From: Streptomyces aculeolatus
Lineage (GTDB): Bacteria > Actinomycetota > Actinomycetes > Streptomycetales > Streptomycetaceae
Direction of reading: 5' to 3'
Assembly (NCBI RefSeq): GCF_020400605.1
Contig: NZ_JAINRD010000028.1
Location: 57,594-121,593 of the forward strand
Length of the DNA stretch: 64,000 nucleotides
Shown here: in pieces, positions 16,382 to 25,078 of the stretch
How positions within the stretch are numbered: position 1 is the stretch's first letter
Layout of the letters: each line of letters opens with the position of its first letter
Translations under genes and position numbers: made by a program
Notes under the pieces: generated by a model
What the model was told of the DNA's origin: nothing
The model's input: the letters and a program-made list of their open reading frames with translations, nothing else
Databases searched by the model: none

Positions 16382-17326
16382 CTAGTCCTCGGCCATCAGG
16401 CCCTTGCGCAGCCGTACCAGCGTGCGCGACAGCAGCCGCGAGACGTGCATCTGCGAGATGCCCAGCTCCTCGCCGATCTCCGACTGGGTCATGTTCGCCA
16501 CGAAGCGCAGCGAGAGGATCTTCCGGTCGCGCGGCGCCAGCTCCGCTATCAGCGGCTTGAGGGACTCGACGTACTCGATGCCCTCCAGCCCGTGGTCCTC
16601 GTAGCCGATGCGGTCCGCGAGGGTGCTCTCGGAGTCGTCCTCCTCGGGCTGCGCGTCCAGCGAGCTGGCGGTGTAGGCGTTCGAGGCGGCCATGCCCTCG
16701 ACGACCTCCTCCCGGCCGATGTCCAGCCGTTCGGCCAGCTCGTCGACCGTGGGGGCGCGGTCGAGCTGCTGAGCCAGCTCGTCGCCCGCCTTCGCCAGGT
16801 CGAGGCGCAGCTCCTGCAGCCGCCGCGGGACGCGTACGGACCAGGAGGTGTCGCGGAAGAAGCGCTTGATCTCGCCGATGATCGTCGGCATCGCGAAGGT
16901 GGGGAACTCCACGCCGCGGGTGGGCTCGAAGCGGTCGATCGCCTTGATGAGCCCGATCGTGCCGACCTGGATGATGTCCTCCATCGGCTCGCTGCGCGAG
17001 CGGAACCGGGAGGCGGCGAACTTCACCAGCGCCAGGTTGAGTTCGATCAGGGTGTTGCGGACGTACGAGTACTCGTGGGTGCCCTCTTCGAGGGTGCCGA
17101 GCCGGTCGAAGAGCGTCTTCGACATCGCCCGCGCGTCCCCGGGGGCCACCTCGTCGAAGGCGATGCCCTCCAGCTCGTCGATGGTCCCGGTGAAAGGGGC
17201 CGCCGCGGTGTCCTCGGGGGTCGCTTCCGCGGCTTCCTCGCCGTGGTGCCCTGTGTGGTCGTCGCCGTGCTCGGCGTGGGGTCGTGCCGGCGGCGTGCTC
17301 GCCGCGGCGTCGAGCCGGGGTGACAT
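16382..17326 (-). CDS. RNA polymerase sigma factor, SigB/SigF/SigG group
   Basis: 314 residues. A 60-residue acidic tail precedes sigma region 2 (about 90-160, with EPMEDIIQVGTIGLIKAIDRF and GVEFPTFAMPTIIGEIKRFF), region 3 (170-240) and region 4 (255-305), whose helix-turn-helix is MTQSEIGEELGISQMHVSRLL. This is the stress/sporulation sigma group controlled by partner switching. GGAGG sits 6 bases before the ATG. The anti-anti-sigma and anti-sigma genes are divergent next door, which supports a complete regulatory module. By position next to hut it looks like the S. coelicolor SigI locus, from memory only. Confidence 0.92.
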   Translation of the reverse strand: MSPRLDAAASTPPARPHAEHGDDHTGHHGEEAAEATPEDTAAAPFTGTIDELEGIAFDEVAPGDARAMSKTLFDRLGTLEEGTHEYSYVRNTLIELNLALVKFAASRFRSRSEPMEDIIQVGTIGLIKAIDRFEPTRGVEFPTFAMPTIIGEIKRFFRDTSWSVRVPRRLQELRLDLAKAGDELAQQLDRAPTVDELAERLDIGREEVVEGMAASNAYTASSLDAQPEEDDSESTLADRIGYEDHGLEGIEYVESLKPLIAELAPRDRKILSLRFVANMTQSEIGEELGISQMHVSRLLSRTLVRLRKGLMAED

Positions 17327-17571
17327 TTGTCCTCCAACGTTCTCGGCATGTGGCTGCCGATGCCATTACCTGTCCGCTGTGGTCTGCGGCGCCTCCCATA
17401 GCCACGTGTTGTGAGTGCCTCTAGGCCTACCCCCTTCTTCCCTCCGGTGCAAGAATCGGGTGTCCATATTTGCCCTATTATGTTGGTTGTTCGGGTGCCG
17501 AACGTGTGACCAAAGGCGTAGGGTCGGACCTGCATTGCACGACTATTCCGAAGGTCAGGAGACAAGCGCGC

Positions 17572-17940
17572 ATGGACGCCGGAACCGCCGGAAGCCCGAG
17601 CCGCGGCCGACTGCACGTCGACGTGCGGGTCCATGGCGGGAGCGCTGTCCTCACACCTGCGGGTGAACTCGATTACCACACGGCCGAGGTGCTGCGGGAG
17701 CCGCTGGAGCGATGTATCGCCGGCGGCCGCAGCCGGCTCGTACTCGACTGCACGCGCCTGGAGTTCTGCGACTCGACCGGGCTGAACGTGCTCCTCGGCG
17801 CCCGCCTCAAGGCGGAGGCGGACGGCGGCGCCGTGCACCTCGCGGGGCTGCAGCCGGTGGTTGCCAGGGTCTTCGAGATCACGGGTGCGGAGCAGGTCTT
17901 CTCCCTGCACGACACCCTGGAAGCCGCTCTCGCGGAGTGA
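17572..17940 (+). CDS. STAS-domain anti-anti-sigma factor
   Basis: 122 residues from ATG 17572, with AGGAG about 11 bases before it. It is a single STAS domain (residues 13-118). The loop FCDSTGLNVLL holds Ser68, the expected phosphorylation site of the DSxG motif. In partner switching the unphosphorylated form binds the anti-sigma kinase and frees the sigma factor. It is divergent from the sigma gene and followed 200 bases later by the kinase gene. Confidence 0.9.
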   Translation: MDAGTAGSPSRGRLHVDVRVHGGSAVLTPAGELDYHTAEVLREPLERCIAGGRSRLVLDCTRLEFCDSTGLNVLLGARLKAEADGGAVHLAGLQPVVARVFEITGAEQVFSLHDTLEAALAE

Positions 17941-18140
17941 CCCCCGGTCGCCGGATACCGGGTGGGACCCGTGCGACGGGTGATGCGCGTCACAGCGTCC
18001 CGGGGAAACTCGGGGGTGTTTCCGCGATCTCGCAGGGCAGAAGCCCTGGCGAAACTTCTGGAACGGGCAGGAAGGGCACGAATGCGCGGACGGGGTGCGC
18101 GAACGGGCGTGCGGTTGCGCGAAGGGGGTGGCGTGAGGCG

Positions 18141-18680
18141 ATGAGCTTCAGGTCGTTGCCGCCGGGCGCGCTGCCGCCCGAGGGCGAGGCCGGCAGTGGC
18201 GCCGCCGCGCCCGCGCGCCCGGACGACGGTGCCGCGGCCCCACCCGCCCCCGCGGACGAGCCCGCCCCCTCGGGACAGGTCCGCCGGCTGCGGCTCGTCG
18301 GCGCCAGCGGCATGGTCCCCCGCGCCCGCGACTTCGCCCGCCGGGCGCTGGAGGACTGGGGCTGGCTGCCCGCGGCCAGCGCAGAGCAGCGCGCGGCGGC
18401 CGAGGACGTCCTGCTCGTCGTCTCGGAGCTGGTGACGAACGCCTGCCTGCACGGCGGCGGACCGGACGAGCTGCGGCTGCGTACGGCGGGGAAGGTGCTG
18501 CGCCTGGAGGTCAGCGACTCGGGCACGGGCACGCCGGAGCCGCGCACGCCGCACCGGGCCAGCAGGCCGGGCGGGCACGGGATGTTCATCGTGCAGCGGC
18601 TGTGCCTCGACTGGGGCGTGCAGCGGGAGGCGGGAGCGGCGGGCAAGACGGTGTGGGCGGAGCTGTCGGCGCCGCTGTAG
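18141..18680 (+). CDS. Anti-sigma factor, GHKL serine kinase
   Basis: 179 residues from ATG 18141, preceded by GAGG. The first 45 residues are Pro/Ala-rich and probably disordered. The GHKL ATPase follows: N-box with Glu96 and Asn100 (SELVTNACLHG), G1 box DSGTG (126-130) and G2 box GGHGMFIVQRL (from 144). It should bind the neighbouring sigma factor and phosphorylate the STAS protein. The frame stays open upstream, so a longer protein is possible, but no better ribosome site was seen. Confidence 0.85.
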   Translation: MSFRSLPPGALPPEGEAGSGAAAPARPDDGAAAPPAPADEPAPSGQVRRLRLVGASGMVPRARDFARRALEDWGWLPAASAEQRAAAEDVLLVVSELVTNACLHGGGPDELRLRTAGKVLRLEVSDSGTGTPEPRTPHRASRPGGHGMFIVQRLCLDWGVQREAGAAGKTVWAELSAPL

Positions 18681-18708
18681 CCCGTCGTACGCACCGGCGC
18701 CCGTTCTC

Positions 18709-18741
18709 CGTACGACCCGCTTGCCCCTTCGTACGACCCGC
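18709..18741. repeat. Direct repeat of CGTACGACCCGC
   Basis: Two exact 12-base copies lie 21 bases apart (18709-18720 and 18730-18741), with further CGTACG words at 18687 and 18773. They sit between the convergent kinase and esterase genes. No function is evident. Confidence 0.5.
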
Positions 18742-18817
18742 CCGCCGCCGGCCGTACCCGTCCCCCGCCGCAGTCCGTACGAGCCGGATGCCGCCCGCCG
18801 TCGCCCGCCGCGTACGG

Positions 18818-19795
18818 CTAGCCGATCCGCCCCCGCAGCCACCCCTCGATCTCCCCGACCACCCCCGGCTCCGTCAGCAGCCGCATGCCGTGCGCGCTGC
18901 CGGGCACCACCCGCACCCGCACGTCCGCCGCCGGCATCCCGCGCGCCCGCTCCGCCACCGCCACCGCAGCCGAGTGGTACGCCGGCACGAAGTCGTCCGC
19001 CGAGTGCAGCAGCAGCATCGGGGCGTCGTCCCGCCCGGACGCCCCGCTCCGCGGATCCAGCGACCACCACGCCCGCCGGCAGGCCGGGTCCGCCGACACC
19101 GTCGGCGTCCCGTCCGGTACGCAGCCCGCCAGCCGCTCCGCGCTCGCCCGCAGCCGCCGCCCCGCCGCGGTCGCACCCGGCGCCCCGCCGTCGAGCCAGG
19201 CCCGGTACGGCGACGCCACCGGCGACAGCGCCACCACCCCGGCGGTGCGCGAACCCCCCGCGCCGTACGTGGCGGCGGCGACGGCGAGCTGCCCGCCCGC
19301 CGACGAGCCCAGCACCCCCACCCGCGCCGGATCCACGTCGTACCGCGCGGCGTGCGTCCGCACCCACCGCAGCGCCGCCAGCACGTCGTCGCGCTGCGCC
19401 GGCCACGGCACGTGGGGGGTGAGGCGGTAGCCGGCGTCGAAGACCGCGTAGCCGCGGCGCGCGAAGGCCCGGGCCCAGGCGTCCCAGTCGGTGTCGTACG
19501 ACCAGTAGCCGCCGTGCAGGATGACGAGCCCGCCGCGGAGGGCCCGCCGCGGCTGCCAGTGGACGGTGACCCGCTGGCGCGGATGCGCCCCGTACGCCCG
19601 GACGCTGCTCCGCAGCGCCTCCTCTGCGCCGTCCCGCGGCTCCGCCGTACGCGCGGGCGGCCGCTCCGCCGCCCGCTGCGCCGCCCGTTCCGCCGTCACC
19701 CCGGCCGGCTGCACCACCCCCGCCGTGAGCGCCGCGGCGGTCCCCAGCACGGCGGCCACGAGCCGCCGCCGCCACCGGACCCGTACCGCAGCCAT
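18818..19795 (-). CDS. Secreted alpha/beta hydrolase (esterase/lipase)
   Basis: 325 residues from ATG 19795. An Arg-rich N-terminus (MAAVRVRWRRR) and a hydrophobic core to about residue 35 look like a signal peptide. The catalytic domain has the oxyanion HGG motif (LVILHGGYWSYDTDWD), nucleophile elbow GVLGSSAGGQ, acid in LHSADDFVPAY and His in VPGSAHGMRL. This is the hormone-sensitive-lipase/BD-FAE-like esterase pattern, acting on short-chain esters or acylated carbohydrates. It is convergent with the anti-sigma gene and divergent from the response regulator. Confidence 0.82.
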   Translation of the reverse strand: MAAVRVRWRRRLVAAVLGTAAALTAGVVQPAGVTAERAAQRAAERPPARTAEPRDGAEEALRSSVRAYGAHPRQRVTVHWQPRRALRGGLVILHGGYWSYDTDWDAWARAFARRGYAVFDAGYRLTPHVPWPAQRDDVLAALRWVRTHAARYDVDPARVGVLGSSAGGQLAVAAATYGAGGSRTAGVVALSPVASPYRAWLDGGAPGATAAGRRLRASAERLAGCVPDGTPTVSADPACRRAWWSLDPRSGASGRDDAPMLLLHSADDFVPAYHSAAVAVAERARGMPAADVRVRVVPGSAHGMRLLTEPGVVGEIEGWLRGRIG

Positions 19796-20017
19796 CGCAC
19801 CCGCCTCGCACCCGCCGCTCCGCGGACCGGCCGGCCCGGTGACCTCATGGTCGCCGACAACCCACCGCCCCGCGATCCGGCGGCGCCCCGCCCCGCGGTC
19901 CGGGGACGGCGCGAACCGGCGCACGGGACCCGCCGGCGCGTTCGACCGCGTGCCGGGAGGTGAGAGAACCCGACGCCACCGGCGCACTCTCGGTGACGGG
20001 AGGTCTACCATCGCACC

Positions 20018-20692
20018 ATGACCCGAGTACTGCTGGCCGAGGACGACGCGGCCATCTCGGAACCGCTGGCCCGCGCGCTGCGCCGGGAGGGCTACGAGGT
20101 GGAGGTACGGGAAGACGGTCCCACGGCGCTCAGTGCCGGGCTCCGCGGCGGCGTCGACCTCCTCGTGCTCGACCTGGGGCTGCCCGGCATCGACGGCCTG
20201 GAGGTGTGCAGGCGGCTGCGCGCCGACGGCCACGGCTTCCCCGTGCTGGTGCTCACCGCCCGCGCGGACGAGGTGGACACCGTCGTCGGCCTCGACGCGG
20301 GCGCCGACGACTACGTCACCAAGCCCTTCCGCCTCGCCGAGCTGCTCGCCCGGGTCCGCGCCCTGCTGCGCCGCGGCTCCACCGAGGCACAGCCGCCGGC
20401 CACCCACGGCGTACGCATCGACACCGACTCGCACCGCGCCTGGCTCGGCGACGAGGAACTGCAGCTCACGGCGAAGGAGTTCGACCTGCTGCGGGTGCTG
20501 GTGCGCGACGCCGGCCGGGTGGTCACGCGCGAGCAGTTGATGCGCGAGGTGTGGGACACCACCTGGTGGTCGTCGACGAAGACGCTCGACATGCACATCT
20601 CCTGGCTGCGCAAGAAGCTCGGCGACGACGCCGCGAACCCCCGCTACATCGCCACGGTCCGCGGAGTGGGCTTCCGCTTCGAGAAGAGCTAG
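20018..20692 (+). CDS. Two-component response regulator, OmpR/PhoB family
   Basis: 224 residues. The receiver domain (1-115) has the acidic pair Asp9/Asp10, phosphoacceptor Asp52 (LLVLDLGLPG), Thr80 and Lys102 (TKPF). The winged-helix DNA-binding domain (from about 128) ends in TVRGVGFRFEKS. The partner kinase starts 27 bases downstream. The target genes and signal are unknown. Confidence 0.95.
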   Translation: MTRVLLAEDDAAISEPLARALRREGYEVEVREDGPTALSAGLRGGVDLLVLDLGLPGIDGLEVCRRLRADGHGFPVLVLTARADEVDTVVGLDAGADDYVTKPFRLAELLARVRALLRRGSTEAQPPATHGVRIDTDSHRAWLGDEELQLTAKEFDLLRVLVRDAGRVVTREQLMREVWDTTWWSSTKTLDMHISWLRKKLGDDAANPRYIATVRGVGFRFEKS

Positions 20693-20719
20693 GCCGGCCG
20701 CCCCCGGCCTCCGGCAGCC

Positions 20720-21961
20720 ATGCGCAGAAGGCTCATCAACAGCACCCTCGCGGTGGTGCTCGTCGTCATCGCCGTGTTCGGCGTCTCGCTCGTCATCGTC
20801 GAGACCCGCACCATCGAGGCCGCCGCGCACGACCGGGTGCAGTCCGAGGCGGTCCGGCTGTTCAGCGTCGTGGAAGGCAAGATCGCCGACGACGAGCGGG
20901 TGACCCGGCAGGCGCTCTCCGGGCAGGTCACCGACGGGCGGTACGCGGTGGTGGACCTGCCGGGCGGGCCGCCGCTCAAGATGGGGGAGCGGCCCGAGGG
21001 CTCGGTCATCGAGGTCACCGAGACCGGCAGCAGGGGCGAGCGGGTCACGGTCATGGAGGCCCGCGAGCGGGTCAACGGCGAGCTGGGCCAGACCCTGCTG
21101 ATCATCTTCGCCGTGGCGCTGCTCGCCGTCGGCGCCGCCGTGCTGCTCGCCGTCCGCCAGGCCAACCGCCTCACCGCCCCGCTCACCGACCTCGCCGAGA
21201 CCGCGGAGCGGCTCGGCTCCGGCGACCAGCGCACCCGCCACCGCCGCTACGGCGTCCCCGAGCTGGACCGCGTCGCCGACGTGCTGGACGCCAGCGCGGA
21301 GCGGATCGCGCGGATGCTCACCGCCGAGCGGCGGCTGGCCGCGGACGCCTCCCACCAGCTCCGTACGCCGCTGACCGCGCTGTCCATGCGGCTGGAGGAG
21401 ATCGCCCTCACGGACGACCCGGCGACGGTCAAGGAGGAGGCGGCGGTCGCGCTCACGCAGGTGGAGCGGCTCACGGACGTGGTGCAGCGGCTGCTGACCA
21501 AGTCCCGGGACCCCAAGGCCGGCTCGGGCATGGGCTTCGACCTGGACGAGGTCGTCAAGCAGCAGCTGGAGGAGTGGCGGCCGGCGTACCGCGGCGAGGG
21601 GCGGGCGATCGTCCGCTCCGGCAAGAAGGACCTGCGCGCGGTGGGCACGCCGGGGGCGGTGGCGCAGGTGCTCGCGACGCTGATCGAGAACGCGCTGATG
21701 CACGGCGCCGGGACCGTCGCGCTGCGCACCCGGGTCACGGGCAACCAGGTGGTGGCCGAGGTCACCGACGAGGGTCCTGGCGTGCCCGCGGACCTCGGCT
21801 CCCGGGTCTTCGAGCGCACGGTCAGCGGGCGCAACTCGACGGGGCTGGGGCTGGCGGTCGCCCGGGACCTGGCGGAGGCGGACGGGGGGCGGCTGGAGCT
21901 GGTGCAGCAGAAGCCGACGACGTTCGCGCTGTTCCTCGCGCGGGAGCACGAGGACCACTGA
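20720..21961 (+). CDS. Sensor histidine kinase, VanS/PhoR-like
   Basis: 413 residues. Membrane segments near 7-28 and 123-145 enclose a roughly 95-residue extracytoplasmic sensor domain, then a HAMP region (QANRLTAPLTDLAETAERL). The H-box is DASHQLRTPLTALSMRLEE, the N-box LIENALMHG, and the G-boxes DEGPGVP and TGLGLAVARDL. All catalytic elements are present. It forms an operon with the upstream regulator. Confidence 0.95.
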   Translation: MRRRLINSTLAVVLVVIAVFGVSLVIVETRTIEAAAHDRVQSEAVRLFSVVEGKIADDERVTRQALSGQVTDGRYAVVDLPGGPPLKMGERPEGSVIEVTETGSRGERVTVMEARERVNGELGQTLLIIFAVALLAVGAAVLLAVRQANRLTAPLTDLAETAERLGSGDQRTRHRRYGVPELDRVADVLDASAERIARMLTAERRLAADASHQLRTPLTALSMRLEEIALTDDPATVKEEAAVALTQVERLTDVVQRLLTKSRDPKAGSGMGFDLDEVVKQQLEEWRPAYRGEGRAIVRSGKKDLRAVGTPGAVAQVLATLIENALMHGAGTVALRTRVTGNQVVAEVTDEGPGVPADLGSRVFERTVSGRNSTGLGLAVARDLAEADGGRLELVQQKPTTFALFLAREHEDH

Positions 21962-21965
21962 GCGG

Positions 21966-22040
21966 GCGTACGGGGCGGTGGGGGGCTCGTACAGAACGGT
22001 GGAGGGCTCGTACGGAACGGTGGGGGCTCGTACGGAACGC
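21966..22040. repeat. Degenerate 20-21-bp tandem repeat between convergent genes
   Basis: About four units of the form GCTCGTACGGAACGGTGGGG, with GCTCGTAC starts at 21985, 22006 and 22026 and a diverged copy at 21966. They lie directly after the histidine kinase stop and run up to the GtrA stop. They may act as a bidirectional transcription block or simply be a slippage product. Confidence 0.7.
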
Positions 22041-22045
22041 GGGCG

Positions 22046-22666
22046 CTACCGCCGCGCTCCGACCGCCTCTTCCCGCGCCTCCGGGTCCCCCGGCTCATCC
22101 GGCTCACCCTGTTCCCGGGACGCCCGGGGCTGCCGCGGCTTGCGCCGGCTGCCCGGGATCCGTACCTCAGGGGCCGCGGCTATGTCGCCCGCTTCGCCGG
22201 CCTCCGGGGGCGCGGCGGCGGGCCGGGCCGCGGGCACCGCGCGGAACACCCAGCTCCGGTAGGACCAGAAGCGGAACAGCGACGCCACCCCGATGCCCAG
22301 GAACTTGAAGACGTTGTTCTGCAGCGGGGTGTCCCAGTCGAACCCGTACGTGGCGACGTACAGCACGCCGTTCTCGATGACGAGCCCGGCGGTGCTGAAG
22401 ACCAGGAACAGCGTGAACTCGCGCGGCGGGCGGGTCTTGTCCCGGTCGCGGTAGGTGAAGTACCGGAAGCCTATGTAGTTGAAGACGATCGCGACGGCCG
22501 TCGCGATCATGCTGCAGCGGACCACGGGCAGCTCCGTGGTGTTCCGCACGAGGTTGAAGACCGCGAGGTTGACCAGGACGCCGACGCCCCCGACGGCCGC
22601 GAACTCGGCCACTTCGCGGCTCAGGCGCCGCAGCCGCGATGCCCCCGGGTGCCGTGCACTGTTCAA
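22046..22666 (-). CDS. GtrA-family membrane protein
   Basis: 206 residues. Four hydrophobic segments span about residues 20-140 (for example FAAVGGVGVLVNLAVFNLV and VFNYIGFRYFTYRDRD), with FRFWSYRSWVF closing the domain. Members are proposed to flip polyprenyl-linked sugars or to assist glycosyltransferases that modify the cell envelope. The 65-residue C-terminal tail is charged and Pro-rich. The start is TTG at 22666, with GGAG about 10 bases upstream; a shorter start is possible. It is divergent from purK. Confidence 0.85.
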   Translation of the reverse strand: MNSARHPGASRLRRLSREVAEFAAVGGVGVLVNLAVFNLVRNTTELPVVRCSMIATAVAIVFNYIGFRYFTYRDRDKTRPPREFTLFLVFSTAGLVIENGVLYVATYGFDWDTPLQNNVFKFLGIGVASLFRFWSYRSWVFRAVPAARPAAAPPEAGEAGDIAAAPEVRIPGSRRKPRQPRASREQGEPDEPGDPEAREEAVGARR

Positions 22667-22799
22667 GATCGTCAGACTCCGATGGTCGGTTGCGTTCCCC
22701 TGGCCCTGGTCTTCTCCGGGCGGGCCGGAGCCCTCATGCTAACCGGGCCCGCCGACGGAGGGGGCGGGTCCGCCCCGCCCGGCCGATACCCTGGGGTGC

Positions 22800-23951
22800 G
22801 TGACATTCCCGGTAGTCGGCATGATCGGCGGGGGACAGCTCGCCCGGATGACCCACCAGGCAGGCATCCCCCTCGGCATCAGGTTCAAGCTCCTCAGCGG
22901 CACCGCCACGGACTCCGCGGCCCTGGTGGCGGGTGACACCGTCATCGGTGACCACCGCGACCTGGACACGCTGCGCGAGTTCGCCCGCGGCTGCGACGTG
23001 ATCACCTTCGACCACGAGCACGTGCCGACCGAGCACCTGCGCGCTCTCCAGGCCGAGGGCGTCGCGGTCCGGCCGGGACCGGACGCCCTGGTCTACGCGC
23101 AGGACAAGGGCGCGATGCGGGCCCGGCTGACGGAGCTGGGCGTCCCCTGCCCGCGGCACCGGATCGTGGCCGGCCCGGCGGACGTGGCGCGCTTCGCGGA
23201 CGAGGGGGGCGGCTTCCCGGTCGTGCTGAAGACGGTGCGCGGCGGGTACGACGGCAAGGGCGTGTGGGTCGTACGTACGGAGGAGGACGCCGCGGAGCCG
23301 TTCCGCGCAGGCGTCCCGGTGCTGGCCGAGGAACTGGTCGACTTCCGCCGCGAGCTGGCCGCGAACGTCGTCCGCTCGCCCAGCGGCCAGGCCGTCGCGT
23401 ACCCGGTGGTGGAGTCCGTCCAGGTCGGCGGCGTCTGCGACACGGTCCTCGCGCCGGCGCCCGGGCTGGCCCCGGAGGTCGCGGTGCGTACGCAGCAGCT
23501 CGCGCTGAGGATCGCGATGGAGCTGGACGTCGTGGGCCACCTCGCGGTGGAGCTGTTCGAGGCGGCCGGCCCCGACGGCGAGCCCCGGATCCTCGTCAAC
23601 GAGCTGGCGATGCGCCCGCACAACTCCGGCCACTGGACCCAGGACGGCGCCGTCACCTCGCAGTTCGCCAACCACGTACGCGCCGTGCTCGACCTGCCGC
23701 TGGGCGACCCGCGCCCGCGCGCCCCGTGGACGGTGATGGCGAACGTCCTCGGCGGCGACTACCCCGACATGTACCCGGCGTACCTGCACTGCATGGCCCG
23801 GGACCCGGGGCTGAAGATCCACATGTACGGCAAGGACGTGAAGCCCGGCCGCAAGGTCGGCCACGTCAACACCTACGGCGACGACCTGGACGAGGTGCGC
23901 GCCCGCGCCCGCCACGCCGCCGACTACCTGCGGGGGACGATCACGGAATGA
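22800..23951 (+). CDS. purK: 5-(carboxyamino)imidazole ribonucleotide synthase
   Basis: 383 residues from GTG 22800. It is an ATP-grasp enzyme that carboxylates AIR to N5-CAIR with ATP and bicarbonate in purine synthesis. The N-terminal VVGMIGGGQLARM motif, FDHEHVP, the ATP-grasp lysine region VLKTVRGGYDGKGVWVV and the metal-binding LVNELAMRPHNSGHWT are all present. purE follows after 7 bases. Confidence 0.96.
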   Translation: MTFPVVGMIGGGQLARMTHQAGIPLGIRFKLLSGTATDSAALVAGDTVIGDHRDLDTLREFARGCDVITFDHEHVPTEHLRALQAEGVAVRPGPDALVYAQDKGAMRARLTELGVPCPRHRIVAGPADVARFADEGGGFPVVLKTVRGGYDGKGVWVVRTEEDAAEPFRAGVPVLAEELVDFRRELAANVVRSPSGQAVAYPVVESVQVGGVCDTVLAPAPGLAPEVAVRTQQLALRIAMELDVVGHLAVELFEAAGPDGEPRILVNELAMRPHNSGHWTQDGAVTSQFANHVRAVLDLPLGDPRPRAPWTVMANVLGGDYPDMYPAYLHCMARDPGLKIHMYGKDVKPGRKVGHVNTYGDDLDEVRARARHAADYLRGTITE

Positions 23952-23958
23952 GCATCGC

Positions 23959-24474
23959 ATGAGCACGGAGAACGGCCCGCTGGTCGGCATCGTCATGGGC
24001 TCCGACTCCGACTGGCCGGTCATGGAGGCGGCGGCGCAGGCACTCGCCGAGTTCGAGGTCCCGTACGAGGTCGACGTCGTCTCCGCGCACCGGATGCCGC
24101 GCGAGATGATCTCCTACGGCGAGCAGGCCGCCGGCCGCGGCCTGCGCGCCCTCATCGCCGGCGCCGGCGGCGCGGCCCACCTGCCGGGCATGCTCGCCTC
24201 CGTCACCCCGCTGCCGGTCATCGGCGTCCCGGTCCCGCTGAAGTACCTCGACGGCATGGACTCCCTGCTGTCCATCGTCCAGATGCCCGCGGGCGTCCCG
24301 GTCGCCGCGGTCTCCGTGGCCGGCGCCCGCAACGCGGGCCTGCTGGCCGCCCGCATCCTGGCCGCCCACGACGAGGACCTCCGCGCCCGGATGACGGCGT
24401 TCCAGGAGGACCTGAACGCCCAGGCACAGGAAAAAGGCGCCCGCCTCCGCCGCAAGGCCACGCCCGCCACCTGA
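23959..24474 (+). CDS. purE: N5-carboxyaminoimidazole ribonucleotide mutase
   Basis: 171 residues. It isomerises N5-CAIR to CAIR. The signature IVMGSDSDWPVM, SAHRMPREM (catalytic His) and AGAGGAAHLPGMLAS are intact, and it forms the usual octamer-type small protein. It is co-transcribed with purK. Confidence 0.97.
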   Translation: MSTENGPLVGIVMGSDSDWPVMEAAAQALAEFEVPYEVDVVSAHRMPREMISYGEQAAGRGLRALIAGAGGAAHLPGMLASVTPLPVIGVPVPLKYLDGMDSLLSIVQMPAGVPVAAVSVAGARNAGLLAARILAAHDEDLRARMTAFQEDLNAQAQEKGARLRRKATPAT

Positions 24475-24507
24475 GTCCCGTATCGGCAGGGGGCACACGG
24501 CTGGTTC

Positions 24508-24711
24508 GTGTCTGGCGGCCCGATTCGGGGCACTCGGCGCAAGAGCAGCTTCAGCGGGAACGAATCCGACTGCGTCGAACTCGCCTTACGGGGCGGGGCT
24601 GTGCTCGCACGTGACTCGAAGAACCGGACCGGAGCGGTTCTCGTCTTCACGCCCACCGCCTGGAGCGACTTCCTCAAGGCCGTCGCGTCCGGGGAGTTAG
24701 CCGGTTCATGA
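24508..24711 (+). CDS. DUF397 family protein, orphan
   Basis: 67 residues from GTG 24508. The pattern RKSSFSGNESDCVELA...VLARDSKNRTG...FTPTAWSDFLKAV is the DUF397 fold, common in Streptomyces. It is normally encoded beside an XRE-type regulator, where it acts as a small partner or toxin-antitoxin-like element. No XRE gene is adjacent here; purE is upstream and an M19 dipeptidase downstream. The conserved Trp before RKSS is replaced by Arg, and its GC content is lower than that of its neighbours, so it may be a transferred or decaying copy. Confidence 0.75.
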   Translation: MSGGPIRGTRRKSSFSGNESDCVELALRGGAVLARDSKNRTGAVLVFTPTAWSDFLKAVASGELAGS

Positions 24712-25024
24712 CCGGCGTTCCGATGCCGGGGGAGGTGAGTCCGTGGAGGCCAGAGGCGTGAGGGGAACGACCGCGTGCAGTCGCCGGATGTGCTGGGTGG
24801 TGCTGTGCTGCTCTTCTCGCCGGTGCCGGTCCGCCCGCGCATCCTCCACGCGTATCGGCTGATCGGCCGACGCCGGGTTCACGTATCGCCTCCAGCGTGA
24901 CCTGATCAGGCGAAACGAGGGTTCATGTCGTTCGTGCGGTGGCGCTTCGGAACCGTCGGCGATTGGTCCAGAGGAATTGGTCCGGGGGGAGGAGTCCGGC
25001 CCGACCTGGGTGCGTGGCTGTCGG
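24712..25024. other. Intergenic region before the dipeptidase
   Basis: No convincing gene was found. It has slightly lower GC than its surroundings and contains the perfect palindrome CCTGATCAGG at 24901-24910. Short open frames here show no family resemblance. It could be the remnant of a DUF397-linked locus. Confidence 0.4.
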
Positions 25025-25071
25025 CCTGCGCGGATAGCGTGGCCTCCTGGCCACGCTATCCGCGCAGGAGG
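25025..25071 (+). promoter_or_regulatory. Perfect 20-bp hairpin overlapping the dipeptidase ribosome site
   Basis: Arms 25025-25044 and 25049-25068 are exact inverted copies around a UCCU loop. The right arm ends inside the AGGAGG Shine-Dalgarno sequence (25066-25071) of the dipeptidase gene, whose ATG is at 25079. The RNA stem would hide half of the ribosome site. As DNA it is a long symmetrical operator. A terminator role is also possible, but then the gene's own promoter would have to lie in the 10-base gap. Confidence 0.7.
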
Positions 25072-25078
25072 ACGACCC

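Noticed and set aside
17327..17571. SigB-type GTTT...GGGTA promoter for the sigma/STAS genes
   Set aside because: Words such as GTTGTTCGGGT occur but do not fit the spacing and -10 consensus.
17962..18144. 60-codon ORF between the STAS and kinase genes
   Set aside because: Arg/Gly-rich composition, no ribosome site and no recognised motif.
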